Shown: in pieces, positions 1 through 11,314 of the stretch
Layout of the letters: each line of letters begins with the position of its first letter
Numbering within the stretch: the stretch's first letter is position 1
NCBI GenBank assembly: GCA_023079485.1
Contig: CM041097.1
Span: 13,735,561 to 13,799,560 of the forward strand
Direction: 5' to 3'
Source of the DNA: Archilochus colubris
Lineage: Eukaryota; Chordata; Aves; Apodiformes; Trochilidae
DNA length: 64,000 nt
Made by a program: the position numbers and the translations under genes
The notes under the pieces: generated by a model
Seen by the model: the letters and a program-made list of their open reading frames with translations, nothing else
Databases searched by the model: none
What the model was told of the DNA's origin: nothing

Positions 1-1239
1 TTTAAAACCACTGGTTTAAATACTTGACCCAGCTGCCACTCAAGAGGCAGCAAGAAAGCTGCTGGTGGAGTCCAGCAGTGATGCCTTTCAGTCTCCTTCT
101 CTAACCTTTATATATGCTGCCTCTGTGTGTCAATAGACAGTAATACATCTTCCTGAGACAGATGGGTGCAGGATGTGCTGGTAAATTGGTAGACTGACAA
201 CATGAGCACAATCTTAAAGACATTTGGTAACAAGCAGTGCTGCACACCCTAGCCCTGAGCATGGGCACTTAGGAGTCTGGCAATTTTCAGTGAATTTGAG
301 AGATGTGTCTTCTTTTTTAGATGTCCATTGTCTGCAAGGGAAGCTGTTAGGGTGGAAAGGGAGGATCTTTCAAAATATGACAGTAATTACAGTTTGTTCT
401 TGATTAAAAGCCTCTTCACTGATGGGTGGGTACCCTACATGGTTCCTATGAGTAGCACACCCACTGCCTGTCCCGGTTTCAAATAGGAAAGGCTTAAAAC
501 AAAGAAGGGAAGAGCACTGATTACCAGGAAATTGCAACACAAAATGAAGGAACAGCAGAAGACAGTTGTATTACAAACAGATTTCTTTTTTTTGACCTCA
601 GCTGTGATGTCTTATGGATCACAACACAAAATCCAGTTCTTCATCTGTAGATGCTGCTGGGGCAGACTGGAGGAGAGTTGAGCAGATTTCTTCTGGTGGA
701 GGTCATACGCCAGATTAGGTGAATTTGATGTGAAAGAACCAAAAGGGCTATGTTGGAGGGTTATGAAAGATAGCAACAACATAATTTTAAAGATTTGGTT
801 TGCCTCAGTAAACTGAGTTTTTCTCTCTTGTAATATCCTCCAAAGTCTCTGCAAGAAGCAAAGCCAATATTTTCCTACAAACTTTTTGAGCAACTCTTGC
901 ATGCAGGTGGAAATTCGGACAGGAAAGTTGCAGCTCTTTACATGACCTCTCAAACTGGCCTGTTTTCAAATTTCCACAACATTTTTTTTTTTTAATACTG
1001 CATTATCTCATGGTTTTTCATGACCAGTAGTCATGAAACTACATTGTCACCAGTGAAGGAGCATGATCATACAGCTTGATAGCTTAAGAAATTTGGGTAT
1101 GTTTATGAGTTGTAAAAAGCAGCCCACTCTAATGCATAGTTATACAAAACCCAGTGGAACATTTTCCTGGATATTTATATAAGTGTGTATTCATCAGAGA
1201 CTGCTGGTAGTCCTTAACCAGCTGGTCCCCAGAAATCTA
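1..1239. other. Single-copy noncoding DNA, left edge
   Basis: I see no gene here. Open frames are short and do not resemble known proteins. The interval is AT-rich with a few short oligo-T runs. At 1016-1038 there is a small perfect inverted repeat with 9-bp arms (TTTCATGAC and its complement) around a 5-base loop, too short to assign a role. Whether this is intron or intergenic DNA cannot be told from the window. Confidence 0.7.
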
Positions 1240-1303
1240 AATCATACAATCATAGAATATCAGGTGAGAAGGAACCTCAAGAATCATCTGGCCCAACCCT
1301 TCT
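1240..1303 (-). mobile_element. CR1 LINE fragment, 3' tail only
   Basis: Read on the minus strand this is the terminal 3' UTR of an avian CR1 retrotransposon. The plus strand shows ATCATACAATCATAGAAT, a diverged reverse complement of the CR1 octamer tail. It is followed by GGAACCTCAAGAATCATCTG and then CCCAACCC, which fits the conserved stretch just inside the CR1 3' end. CR1 copies are usually severely 5'-truncated, so a copy of about 60 bp is ordinary. Several mismatches to the usual tail suggest an old insertion. The inner boundary, where similarity fades after about 1303, is approximate. It has no coding capacity. Confidence 0.75.
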
Positions 1304-4300
1304 AATATACTGTGTATATCCTTTGTGTATTTCAGCAACTAATGTGTAAATATGAATTAGGTGTTTATGTACATTCATGGATATAAGCCTGGTGTTTTCC
1401 CTTTTTTGGAATGTTTTTCCTTTCCTTGGTTCATCTCTTAACTTTGGTTTTAGTTGGTTCCACACATTAAAGAAATTTTTATGCTTCCTAGAAACCATGT
1501 TTTTCCATAGGAAAACCAGGATCCTAGCTTATGTCTCAGACTAATCTTTGAAGGTACCCTTGATTTAATTCACTGGTACCTTTACAGAAATACAAAGGAG
1601 ACCGTTCTCAGTAAATTTAAGAAAAAAACCACAAACCATTTCCCAGTCATATACCTACAGGAAAATTTGAGAACATTTAAGATGATTAATGATACAATGT
1701 ATAATACTTAGGAATTAGTCTAGAGGCCTGACTTTAGGGAGTTTAATGACAAATTTTAGGAAAAAAACCCCAAACAAAACCAAACTTAAAGAAGCAAATT
1801 TGTTTACATATTTCAAAATACTCTTTAGAGGTTTTTTTTTTTTTATTGTCTCAGTGTGCACTGCAGAACTGCCAAGGTTCTTCCTGCAGTTACACATTCA
1901 CTTGTTAATGACTTTTTCTTAATCAATACTTTCTCAAATGGAGGCACTCAGATATTCCAAGAGTCACCTTAAAAGACCTCTGGCAGATAAATAATTAAAT
2001 GACCCCCTGGCTGCCTTCCTATGCACAAAGAATTTCTGGTAGAAACCTAATTGTTTCAAAAAATCAAAGCCTGCCAGCCCCTTGAAAAAAGGCATTTTTA
2101 GCTGTTTGAAGACTCCCATTGCTTATAACAGGTCATTGTAGCCATGGGCTGTTGAGTGATAGGAGAGATACTTTTATTCTTTAAATATTGCAGCTCACTC
2201 CAGAGAAGTGGAATGGACAGGAGAAATGTTGAAAAGTAGTAAATAAACCCTCATCTTGTCATGTTGCTAACTAGGAGCTTGAGCCTGGAATTTCTCGATG
2301 TGAGAATGTATGCAGACATGTTTGAAAGATGAGACACATGAAATCTGAATCCCTCTGTTGCCCTGGCAGCTTCAGTGGGAACAGGGGACTTAAAGTGTTT
2401 GGGTTCTCTCCTGTGTGCCCTTCTGACAGGTGGATCCCCTGTTCTAAGTACTTTGAACTTGCCAGAAGTAGCTGGGACATGGTGATAGGATGTGTGTTAA
2501 GGTTCACAAATGTGCATGTTAATTTGCTAATGAAACAAGTTAGCATTTTTCATTGTTGCTTATTAGATTACTGCTGTTACTTGTCTAGACAGAAGTCTGC
2601 ATCTTTTGGAGGCAGCACTCAAGAATGACACCTGCCAGCACAGAGCAGGGATGGAAACTGGGATCTCAGACTCTTTATCTTCAGGAAAAAATGTTTGCCA
2701 GAACGAGTCTGTTAGTAGCTTTTCCACATTTGGTATGTTCAGTAGTTCGTAAATCATTGCAGGCTTCAGTAGATGAGTTCAGTCACCCCAGAGAATAGAT
2801 TGGGAATTTAATTATGTTATGCATATTGGATTGAATATTAAGATGGACTGTCAGATCATTTAGAAAATGTAGTAGCTGATTCCTCAAGGAAACAAGGTTT
2901 GCAAGTCCAGATTATTGTATTTTAGGCAACATCTGACACAACAGTTGACTTGATAATTATAGGAATACAGTTTCCTGCTGCTTTGAGACTGTTCCGAATG
3001 CCAAAGGGCTCTGCTGTCACAGTCTGGATTTCAGGTACCTGTGTAAACTGCTGGGATCTCTTCACACTGTGTGAAGCCACCTGGGTGATGGTCAGATCAT
3101 CAGCACCATGCTGGAAGCCTCTTTCCTGTGAAAGGTACTTGTAGGAAGTCAGATAATCAGCCTTGCAAGGATGAAAGTAAGATATGTTTGGGATTCACTG
3201 GGGAATGGTAGCAGAAGTGTTGTGTTGGTGTGGGGCTCAGGGGGCACAGGACAGATGGTCTGAGCACAGAATGGGATTGATGAATGGGAGTGGTTCAGTT
3301 AGAATATTAGTAAGTATGGCTTAGAGAGCAGAACTGAAGATCTTCACCCCCTTTGTGTGGGTTGGTTTTTAATTTTGGTTACCTAGTTTTTCATTCATGT
3401 GTATTTTTAGCAGATTTACAGCAGTACAAAAACTGCCTTTTCATTACATTGGAGAGGAAAACCAAAAAGACTCTCAGATTTTTCAAGGAATCAAAATAAT
3501 AATTTAGCATGATACCTGGAAAGAAAAGAATCTGACAATTGGTTAAGGGGGAAAGGGAGAATGGACTACACACCAATACCTGAGAATAAATAAAGGACTA
3601 AATCACTGAGTTTTGAGACTAATGTGTAGTTAAAGATCAAATTCTTCTAAAGTTTATCAGGATCCTAAGACTAGAAAAAATTCAATTCTTGTACTTCTCA
3701 TATTTCTTGAATCATGGTTGATATATTATCAAACAGTGTGTGGTCCTCCTCCCTCTGACCTATCCCCTTTCCTATCCACCTCAAAACGGGGTGTGAGGTT
3801 ACTTTCTCTCTTCAGCTGCCAAGTGCCAAGTCTATCAGATAAACTGTGATTTTATTTAACTAGTCTAGACCTTGATGTATTTCGTTCCCTGCAGTTGTCA
3901 GATGAGCATTTAGCTTATAGCAGCTGAACATGTAATTCAATATTTGTAAATATAAGGAGGCTGAAGAAACTTGAAGTCCAGCCATGCTCAATATCTTCTG
4001 CAAAATGCTCTGTTCACATATTTCTGCCATTTCTAACAAAGTTGTTGCATCAGACCTTTCCTTCTCCTCTAGTCAAGAAGATTCTACTTTAGATAGAGCT
4101 GAAACTTGAAAAGGGAGAAATGCTTTCCAAGTCTATTGTCTACTTGTCTGCAGCGTTGTTCTGTGAAAAACTCCCAGATCCTGCAGTCATGGCCTGCAGT
4201 AGCAAAGTTCATGACAGAGATAGATAAATGTTACTTTATTCTATTGCTTTTAACAAAGAGGAATGACACTTAATGTTTAAAGTGCAAAGCTTCAATTGGT

Positions 4301-5058
4301 ATGAACTCGATTTTGAATTTTTACACAGAAATGCAGTTGCTGTTCATTAGGAAGAGTTTTGTTGTTACAAGTTGCATTCAGTGCAGCCTCTGAAGCTTCC
4401 CAGAACAGTACCTTTGTTCAAAATCCAACAAATAATTCTCAGAAGATCCCCCAGAACATGCCTTAGGGAACTTCATACTTAAAGCTGATGTCAGGTTTGT
4501 TTCACACCCTTTAAAATTGACATTTGATCTTCATGAACATATTTGTCACTTGGCAACTGCTTGTCATTGCTCGCAGGAGCAAATGTTCTCTGCCAGGACA
4601 TAGCTGAAGCATCAGACTTTGTCTTATTCCCCTGTCTCATGGGCCTGCAGATGAGTATTTTCCCCTAGACCTGCAATTCTGGCTTCAAAAGATGTGCACT
4701 TTGAGACTGATGTGTATTCTGGTGCAATTAATCCTGGATGCTTTCTCTGCTTCCTAAATGATCTTCACTGCTGCTTTCGGATGAGATTTCTTGCATTCTC
4801 TTATGACATGATTTTGGTAGCACAGCGTTCTTTTGCCTTGTCCTTAGCTTAATTCCCTTGGGTACTCATGGAAGTAGAGGCATCTTTGCAGACTTGATAA
4901 TCCCATAATAAAGGGGAAAGATACCTGAAGACTTTCCTTCCTCCTTCTTGCCCATCTCTGCATTGAAGCTGAAAGTATTCACATTCTGGCAGTTCTCTCA
5001 GTCTAATCCCAGAAAAGCCCATTCTATCAGGAGACTGGTGTTAAAAATCACGTATTGA

Positions 5059-5128
5059 GAGGAAGAAAGAAAAAAAAAGGGTTTTTTTTTTGTTGATGTT
5101 GACTTTTTCTTGCTTTTTTTTTCTTCTT
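5059..5128. repeat. Low-complexity purine run then oligo-T tracts
   Basis: An A/G stretch (GAGAGGAAGAAAG followed by nine A) gives way directly to GGG and about ten T. About 20 bases later come further T-rich runs. This is simple low-complexity DNA. The adjacent A-run and T-run could pair as a weak hairpin, but nothing more specific is visible. Confidence 0.7.
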
Positions 5129-5540
5129 TGTCATATTTCTTTAGCTTTCCTGTGAAACTTGAAGGGATTGTTATCCCCCTCACCCCATTTTGTGTCTGGA
5201 AGTTCATAAGACCTTCCCTTAACCACATATATGCCAACTGCATTTCCAAAATGTGATACAAAGTGCCTTCTGTAAAAATCATCTGCCTAGGACTATCATA
5301 AAAAGAGAGAAACCTAATCTGTAGGGTGGAAGGAGAGTTTAGATCTAGCAGGCTCTGGTTATGTGGTTCTCTGCTGGTTCTTCCCCTTACAGTACATTCA
5401 GGGCATTTTGCCTCTTCTTAAGCAGGTTTTCCTTTCTTTGGAAGCCTTCCAGGAAAAAATGCAAATAGAGCAGTGTGATGGAGTGCATGGTAACACTGAT
5501 TAGTTTTATTCTGGAAATGCCATGACAATCTCAGGTAATC

Positions 5541-5600
5541 ATTATATATATGCATATATATTTATTATGTTTGTATACATAGATATATATATATATAAAA
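5541..5600. repeat. AT-rich dinucleotide microsatellite
   Basis: Interrupted (AT)n, with two blocks of alternating A and T separated by a short TTTATTATGTTTGTATACATAG spacer region. The second block is about eight uninterrupted AT units. It is likely length-polymorphic. It has no coding content. Confidence 0.8.
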
Positions 5601-7749
5601 TTGTACTGTCTGTAAGGAGAAGGTGTTCTTCCTCTAGAAAATTAATTTTTAATGCCTTATTCTTACTGTAAAATGTGGTGTACAGTCACAGGTTTAATTA
5701 AAGATATAGCAGGCTTTGTCAATCAAGGGAGGCAGAATTATACTTTGGCTACCTTCCAAAATGGCAGAGGCCTAAAATCAAAGCCAAAAAGCCTTCCTCA
5801 AAGTGTGTTGAAACACCTTTACCATTATTAAAGTTCATATTTGTTTGTTAGCTTGTTTTTCTTGTGCGCATAAGAGAATATGATGCTGAAAATAAGATCT
5901 AACAGTTTTTAGTCATCCCTGACTTGGATTTTTATATCTTTCTCTACTGGTCAGTGTAGCTTTAATTAAGCATTAGGTCAGTCTTGTAGGGGAGAAAGCC
6001 TTTAGTATACATAAGGAATGATATGACAATATTTCTTTCATTTCAGTAGAGATTTTATTTGTTGTCAGAGCAAGAGATGCATAAGCATAAGGGCAAGCCT
6101 GCAAGGAAGTGTGTGTCTTTTTGTTAGCATAATGGAGCTTTGTTTACCTGGCCTTCCAATTAGTGAAATGTGGATTCTTGTTTGTTTTCTGATTACCTGA
6201 TTGCTGTTGGTTTCGCTGGTTCAGGTACAGATGCAGTTTAAAAAAAAGAAATCTTCTCAAAGCTGATTTCCTACACATACACCCCCCGCAGTCTGTAAAA
6301 GCAAATAAGATTTCAGCGTGATATTAATGAAGAGTAACAGAGTCAGAATAATTGGTACCTCCCTGGCTGTGATTAGGATTCAGAGGACTTACTTAACAAC
6401 CACTGTTTCTTAAATATGAATTCTGATTAAAAAGAGACCTTTTTCTCTCATCTACTGTGTCTGTTACCAACACATTTGCAGTTGTGGTATTTTGCAATTA
6501 CCTATTTCTTTTTGTGCACTGTCATGTCTTGAATTGTAAAAATCTCAGTGTGATATTTTGAACAATATATGTGTCACACTTGATTATTTTTTTTATTTTA
6601 TTTTCAAGTATTTATTTGCTTTAGTCTTTATGGTTGTGGTACTGCTTGAATCTATTGCCTCTTGTGGTAAGAGATACTGAGATAAAGGTTCTTGGTTACC
6701 TCTGGCAATAAATATGTTCTGGAGAATGACTGTGATGTAAACACATGGATGCTATATTTTTCATTGTACCCAGTGATTCCTTATACATAAACAGTTAATG
6801 TCACCAGAGGAACTTAGGAAATAAACTTTATTCTGGGGTTTGGGGTTTTTTTTGTTTGTTTTAGTTTTATAGACATCATATAGCTCAGGAAAAGTGTTGG
6901 AATTTTGACAGGAGTCCTGGACATGTGCAGTGCATTAATCCCAAGCTAGCTGCCATGTTCCTTGCTGTTACAGTTTGGTGCCTGTCAGTCTTCATTAACT
7001 GACTATTTTAGGAATCTCGAGCCATTCCCAGCCTGCAGCTAATTAAGAGTATTCTAGTGGTAGGAGTGCAGGGAGGTCAGATGGTATTTTATGAAGTGCA
7101 GTTATGTGGCCAGCAATGCTCCAGCTGCTGCTCAAATGTGTTGTGCTGTTCTGGAAATCCGCGTGAAGTGAGGGGAATGAAAAACTCTGTCAGTGCATTT
7201 CATCTTCTGGTTTATTCCTGGGACACCACGGGGTGTTGGACAGAGCAAGGATTGCTGTCAGATTTGTCTGTTCATCAGATTTGTTGGTGGTCTGCAGGGC
7301 CAGAACTGTTTCTGCATCTTGGGGTTTTAGAATGAGGTTTGAGAGTGTTTGAGAAAAAGCACAGCATGGAAAATGGATGTTTCTGGAGTTTACACCAGTA
7401 GAGTAAAATTTGCTGTAATAAGAGCGAAGCAGCAGATTTTTCATACCTTTTGAACTTGCTAACAGGTTTTCATGTAAATTTAAATATTCCCCCACTGATG
7501 TCAGCAACAGATATTTCAGAACCTTACTAGGTCAGTTACAAGCAAGAAGTACTTACTTAATAATCAAGTATTAATATTTATGAGAATCACATGTTTATTC
7601 AGGGATCTCAAATCGTATTACGGATTAAATGAATTACTGCATGCAACACGGGCTGATGTACAGAGAAGTTAAATAAAATGCAAGTCATCCAGACTTGGAG
7701 CGGGTGAGGTTCTTTGGGGAGTGCAGTAATTTAATCCACATCCTGAACA

Positions 7750-7860
7750 TTTGCAAGCACTTTGTGGAATCAAGTTTAGTGAGTCCCTGGCAAGGGAGAG
7801 AACTGAGCATTGCAGGTCGGTTTCCCAGGCCGATGCTTTAACCAGCAGACCATAATTCTG
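7750..7860 (-). mobile_element. Probable old tRNA-derived SINE fragment (CORE/MIR-like head)
   Basis: On the minus strand this reads CTGGTTAAAGCATCGGCCTG followed by GGAAACCGACCTG. That closely follows the tRNA-derived head of ancient amniote SINEs, where a GGTTAAAGCA-CTGGCCTGGGA type A-box region precedes a B-box-like segment. The downstream part (GTTCTCTCCCTTGCCAGGG, then GACTCACT) is compatible with the diverged SINE body but is not diagnostic. No poly(A) or clear 3' end is seen. It is not a tRNA gene: no cloverleaf or intact B box (GGTTCRAANCC) is present. The family assignment is from memory of consensus shape, not a search. Confidence 0.45.
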
Positions 7861-10800
7861 CACCTTACTTCAGCTTCTTTCACTGCTAATTTGAACTTTG
7901 AGTTACCTCAATCAGAAAGTCAATTCGCCATTGTCAGACCTCCCTATTCTACATCTCGAGTTGATCAAACAGCCAATTCCACTCCAGATGTAACCATGTT
8001 ATGTTAGGTGGTTTTTATGTCTCAAAAGGACTGGAAATTAAAGACTCTACTCATGCAGAGATGAATTAGATAGCAGTTTTTTTTAATCCTCAGGCTTTTT
8101 TTTTTTGGCTTTTTTTTTTTAATAAATTAAAAACTGTGGACAAACTCCAAAAGGAGTATCGAGACACTTGGACTGAAAGGAAAAATGTGTGAGAGGTTCA
8201 GGCTACCATTAAAAACTGGTGATATGCCAGCTTCTGGTCAGGCACTGTTTTTAACAGTGTAATTTATTTTACTCCTGAAACAAACAACCCTCACTAATAG
8301 AAAACAAAAAAGCTTCTTTCTTCCAGATTTTAGTTGTTGAATGAAAGGGGGTTTGGAAATAAGCAAACCTAACCTACTTAAATTTCATGGGATGCACCCT
8401 CTTTGGAGAAAATAGTTTCCCTTTTTAGGATGGCTCAAGACTTTTTGGTGTCTATTAACTTTTCCACTATACACTTGTGTTGCTGTAAATGTCATAAAGA
8501 TCAGAATAATAACCTAGAACCTCATTCCAGTGTATTATCTGCACCTTACCTGGGCATTCTGGCCCTGACTTTCGGAGTGGGTAAATTGACTTTCAGCCAT
8601 GTGAATAAACAGATATTTGTGGTGATCATAAATCCCATTGAACTACAGTGGCTGCTCATACACTTACAGTTGAAGCACATATATAGAAAGATTTGTCTGA
8701 GTTGCAGGCAAAATCAATTGCTTCTGCCAGCTTTGTTCATGTTGCAAACTAAAAACTGAGTAAACAGAATAAAATAATTAGCATTCACATTAAACTGTTT
8801 ACTTTAAAGCTGAGAATGGCAAAGGCATTTAAGTGCTTGAAAATACTGATTTGTAAAACCAAGAGCAAAAGCTTGGAAACTTTGCAAGATTTGGAATATG
8901 TAGAACTTGGGTATAAAATTATTATTTTGGAGCCTAAAATCATAAAGCATGCCTCTGGCTGTGTTGCCCAGCAATATTGTGAAATGCAATTGAACTGCAG
9001 TTTTCTAGAAGGGTATTGTTATGCTTCAGAGAGCCATCAAAAACTTTGTACAGATGTTTCAACTCTCATCTTTTAGCACAAATTTGAAAATCAAGCAATT
9101 AGAGTTGTTAAATAAGGGTTTTTGTGGAAGTATGCCTGCAGTTCCTTTGGGGGAAAAAAAAATAAATAAAAAAGAGACCTGTTGTGAGGAATTTTAAGCA
9201 AGGCACAGATTAGAGTAATTTCAAATTCTGAATGAGAAGTGTGTAATTTTGTATGCATAGTGTTGGCATTGTTTTAATCCTTTGTACACATGTAGCTTAC
9301 TCCATCACAGAAGCCATTTATGCTGCTCTTTGCCCTTTGTGAGTGTTTAAAATGATCTTACTGTAAATGAGAGCCTTACCCCAAGGTCTGCACTTTACCA
9401 GTCTGCTTCCTACATGTTACTGCCTGAGGCTTATTGAAATCAGTGTGGTTGCAAAGTGTGTGTCAGGGCTGCAGCTCTGACCCCTCAAATTGTACCTCTA
9501 AAAGTGTTGAGTTTTTTTAAAAAAAAAAAACACCTTCTCAGAACATCGTGTCAGTATTTCTGCAAATAAATTTGTAGCCTCCAAGGAATCTTTCCATGTA
9601 CCAACCAGACAAGAAATATAAATTAGGCTTTTATGAGAACGGACGAGAGATCCTGAAAGGATGTTTAGAGCTAGAACTAGAACCTTTAGAACTAGTGGTC
9701 CAGGGATTCATTTCTCTTAAATGTGTAAGAGTATTTGATTGTTTCCCAAACCTTGGAAGTTTTTTTCTTTGATTTTGTTTAATACTTGTCTTTACCTATC
9801 AGAGATTTTTTTTTTTTCTTCAAGTCCATTCACAGGTAAAACATTTTCTAGCTGACCTGCCACATGAAAAATAATTTATCCCCTGTGCTTGTTGCTTTTC
9901 TCCTGATATTTTTACAACATAGTTTGAAGAAAAGGAGGAAGAGGCGCTTGAAAGCAAGGAAGAATTTGTGTTTTTACTGCAGTAGTACCTGTGTCCCACA
10001 AAATGGAATGTTTTGCCTTTACTTACCAGTGGATGGGGTGCTGGATTTCTCAGCTGAGGATCTGAACTAAAGTGAGCAGCATCCTGCAACAGGTTGCTGG
10101 ATCTTGTTGTCTGGAAAATTTTTATATATATTTATTTTTTAATTTTTTTTTTTTTTTGGTGCCTACAGGGTGAGGATGTTGGTTTTGGGTAGAATCTAAT
10201 GAGATTCAGTGATCTCTGCCACTGAATGTCAAATAGGTACAAGCACCCTTGACTTCTACTCCTTTGCTGGTACCATTTAGCCCTCCAAAAGGGATGGCTG
10301 TGTTGGCATCAGCTGTTGTAGCTGAATCCAGCCTTTTTCCTTCTGAATTTCAGTTTATCTGACTGGGTGCTCTAGGGTAAGTTATGTTAAATGTACCTAT
10401 CAGAAAGTTTTGTAATTGAACGTTGGTTTTCAAGTTTTTTTACCATTTCCACAGAGAACTAGAAAAATATATACCTAAAAGAAAGTAAGGAGTTGGATTT
10501 TTTATTTTTTTATTAGTGAGCTTGCTTTGCCTTTAGCTGTAAAGTCTAAAATTTAAAGTGCTGCAGGCTTCCTTGATTTCCATGGTTGAAATAAATGCAC
10601 TGTATCATTTTGCTATTCATGTCATTACTCCCAGTAATCACTGCACTCCTCCCAGCACACTGTGCAGTATGCTCAGCTGAATATCTCTGACTTTCAGGAG
10701 GCTTCATTGCTGGCTGTTGTTTGTTTCTGGAGCTGCACAATGACATCCTCTGTTGGGCTAATTTGATAGTTTGCACTCCAGTTGCTGTGAGTTATGACCT

Positions 10801-11282
10801 GTGTTTTCTCTTTGCCATGTAAATGAAGAATTGAAATATGCAGGGAATCATTTGCTTCTCTGGCCTCTTCTTTGAATTTACAGATTGTGATTAATAGTAC
10901 AAGTTTGGTGAAAGTTCAGAACTTTCACCCTCTTCTCCTCCCTCCCCACCTCTGTAAAAGTTAATTGCTACTGCTGCATACTCAGCAGAGACCTGGGATG
11001 GAAACGCAGGAGAGTTAATTTCCTGCTGAATATTGGAGCACATTGCTGCTTGGGCTCTCTTCCTGTGATCAGATTCATGCACTCAAGCGTTCATGTCCTT
11101 GCATTCACATGGTGACCATTTAATTTCCCTTGCACACTTGTAGCTGGAGCTGCTCCCTATGAGCAGAGTGAATCGTCCTTGACTGAAAAAAACAGTGGTG
11201 CAGGGCTGGAAGCCAGTAGAGATTGCAAGATTATACTTAGTGCTGCTTTAAGAACATGTGGTATTTTGAGGCTGAACACACG

Positions 11283-11314
11283 TTTGCTCCTAAACACAAT
11301 TTGCTCCTAAACAC
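11283..11314. repeat. Two-copy tandem repeat, 17-bp unit
   Basis: TTTGCTCCTAAACACAA is followed immediately by a second copy, TTTGCTCCTAAACAC, which then diverges. The match over the second copy is perfect for 15 bases. This is a small local duplication, probably from replication slippage. Confidence 0.85.

Larger units (their letters stand above)
1304..7749. other. Single-copy noncoding DNA with simple repeats
   Basis: I find no supportable gene in this 6.4 kb. The open frames are under 110 codons, unrelated to families I know, and mostly overlap one another on opposite strands. Local features are T/G-rich or A/C-rich tracts at 1761-1786 and 6835-6863, a purine run followed by oligo-T at 5059-5128, and an AT dinucleotide tract at 5541-5600. 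Scattered AATAAA-like hexamers are expected by chance in DNA this AT-rich and do not mark genes on their own. Confidence 0.65.

Noticed and set aside
7750..7860. tRNA gene
   Set aside because: Only the A-box side is tRNA-like. No cloverleaf, anticodon stem or intact B box can be formed, so a SINE relic is the better reading.
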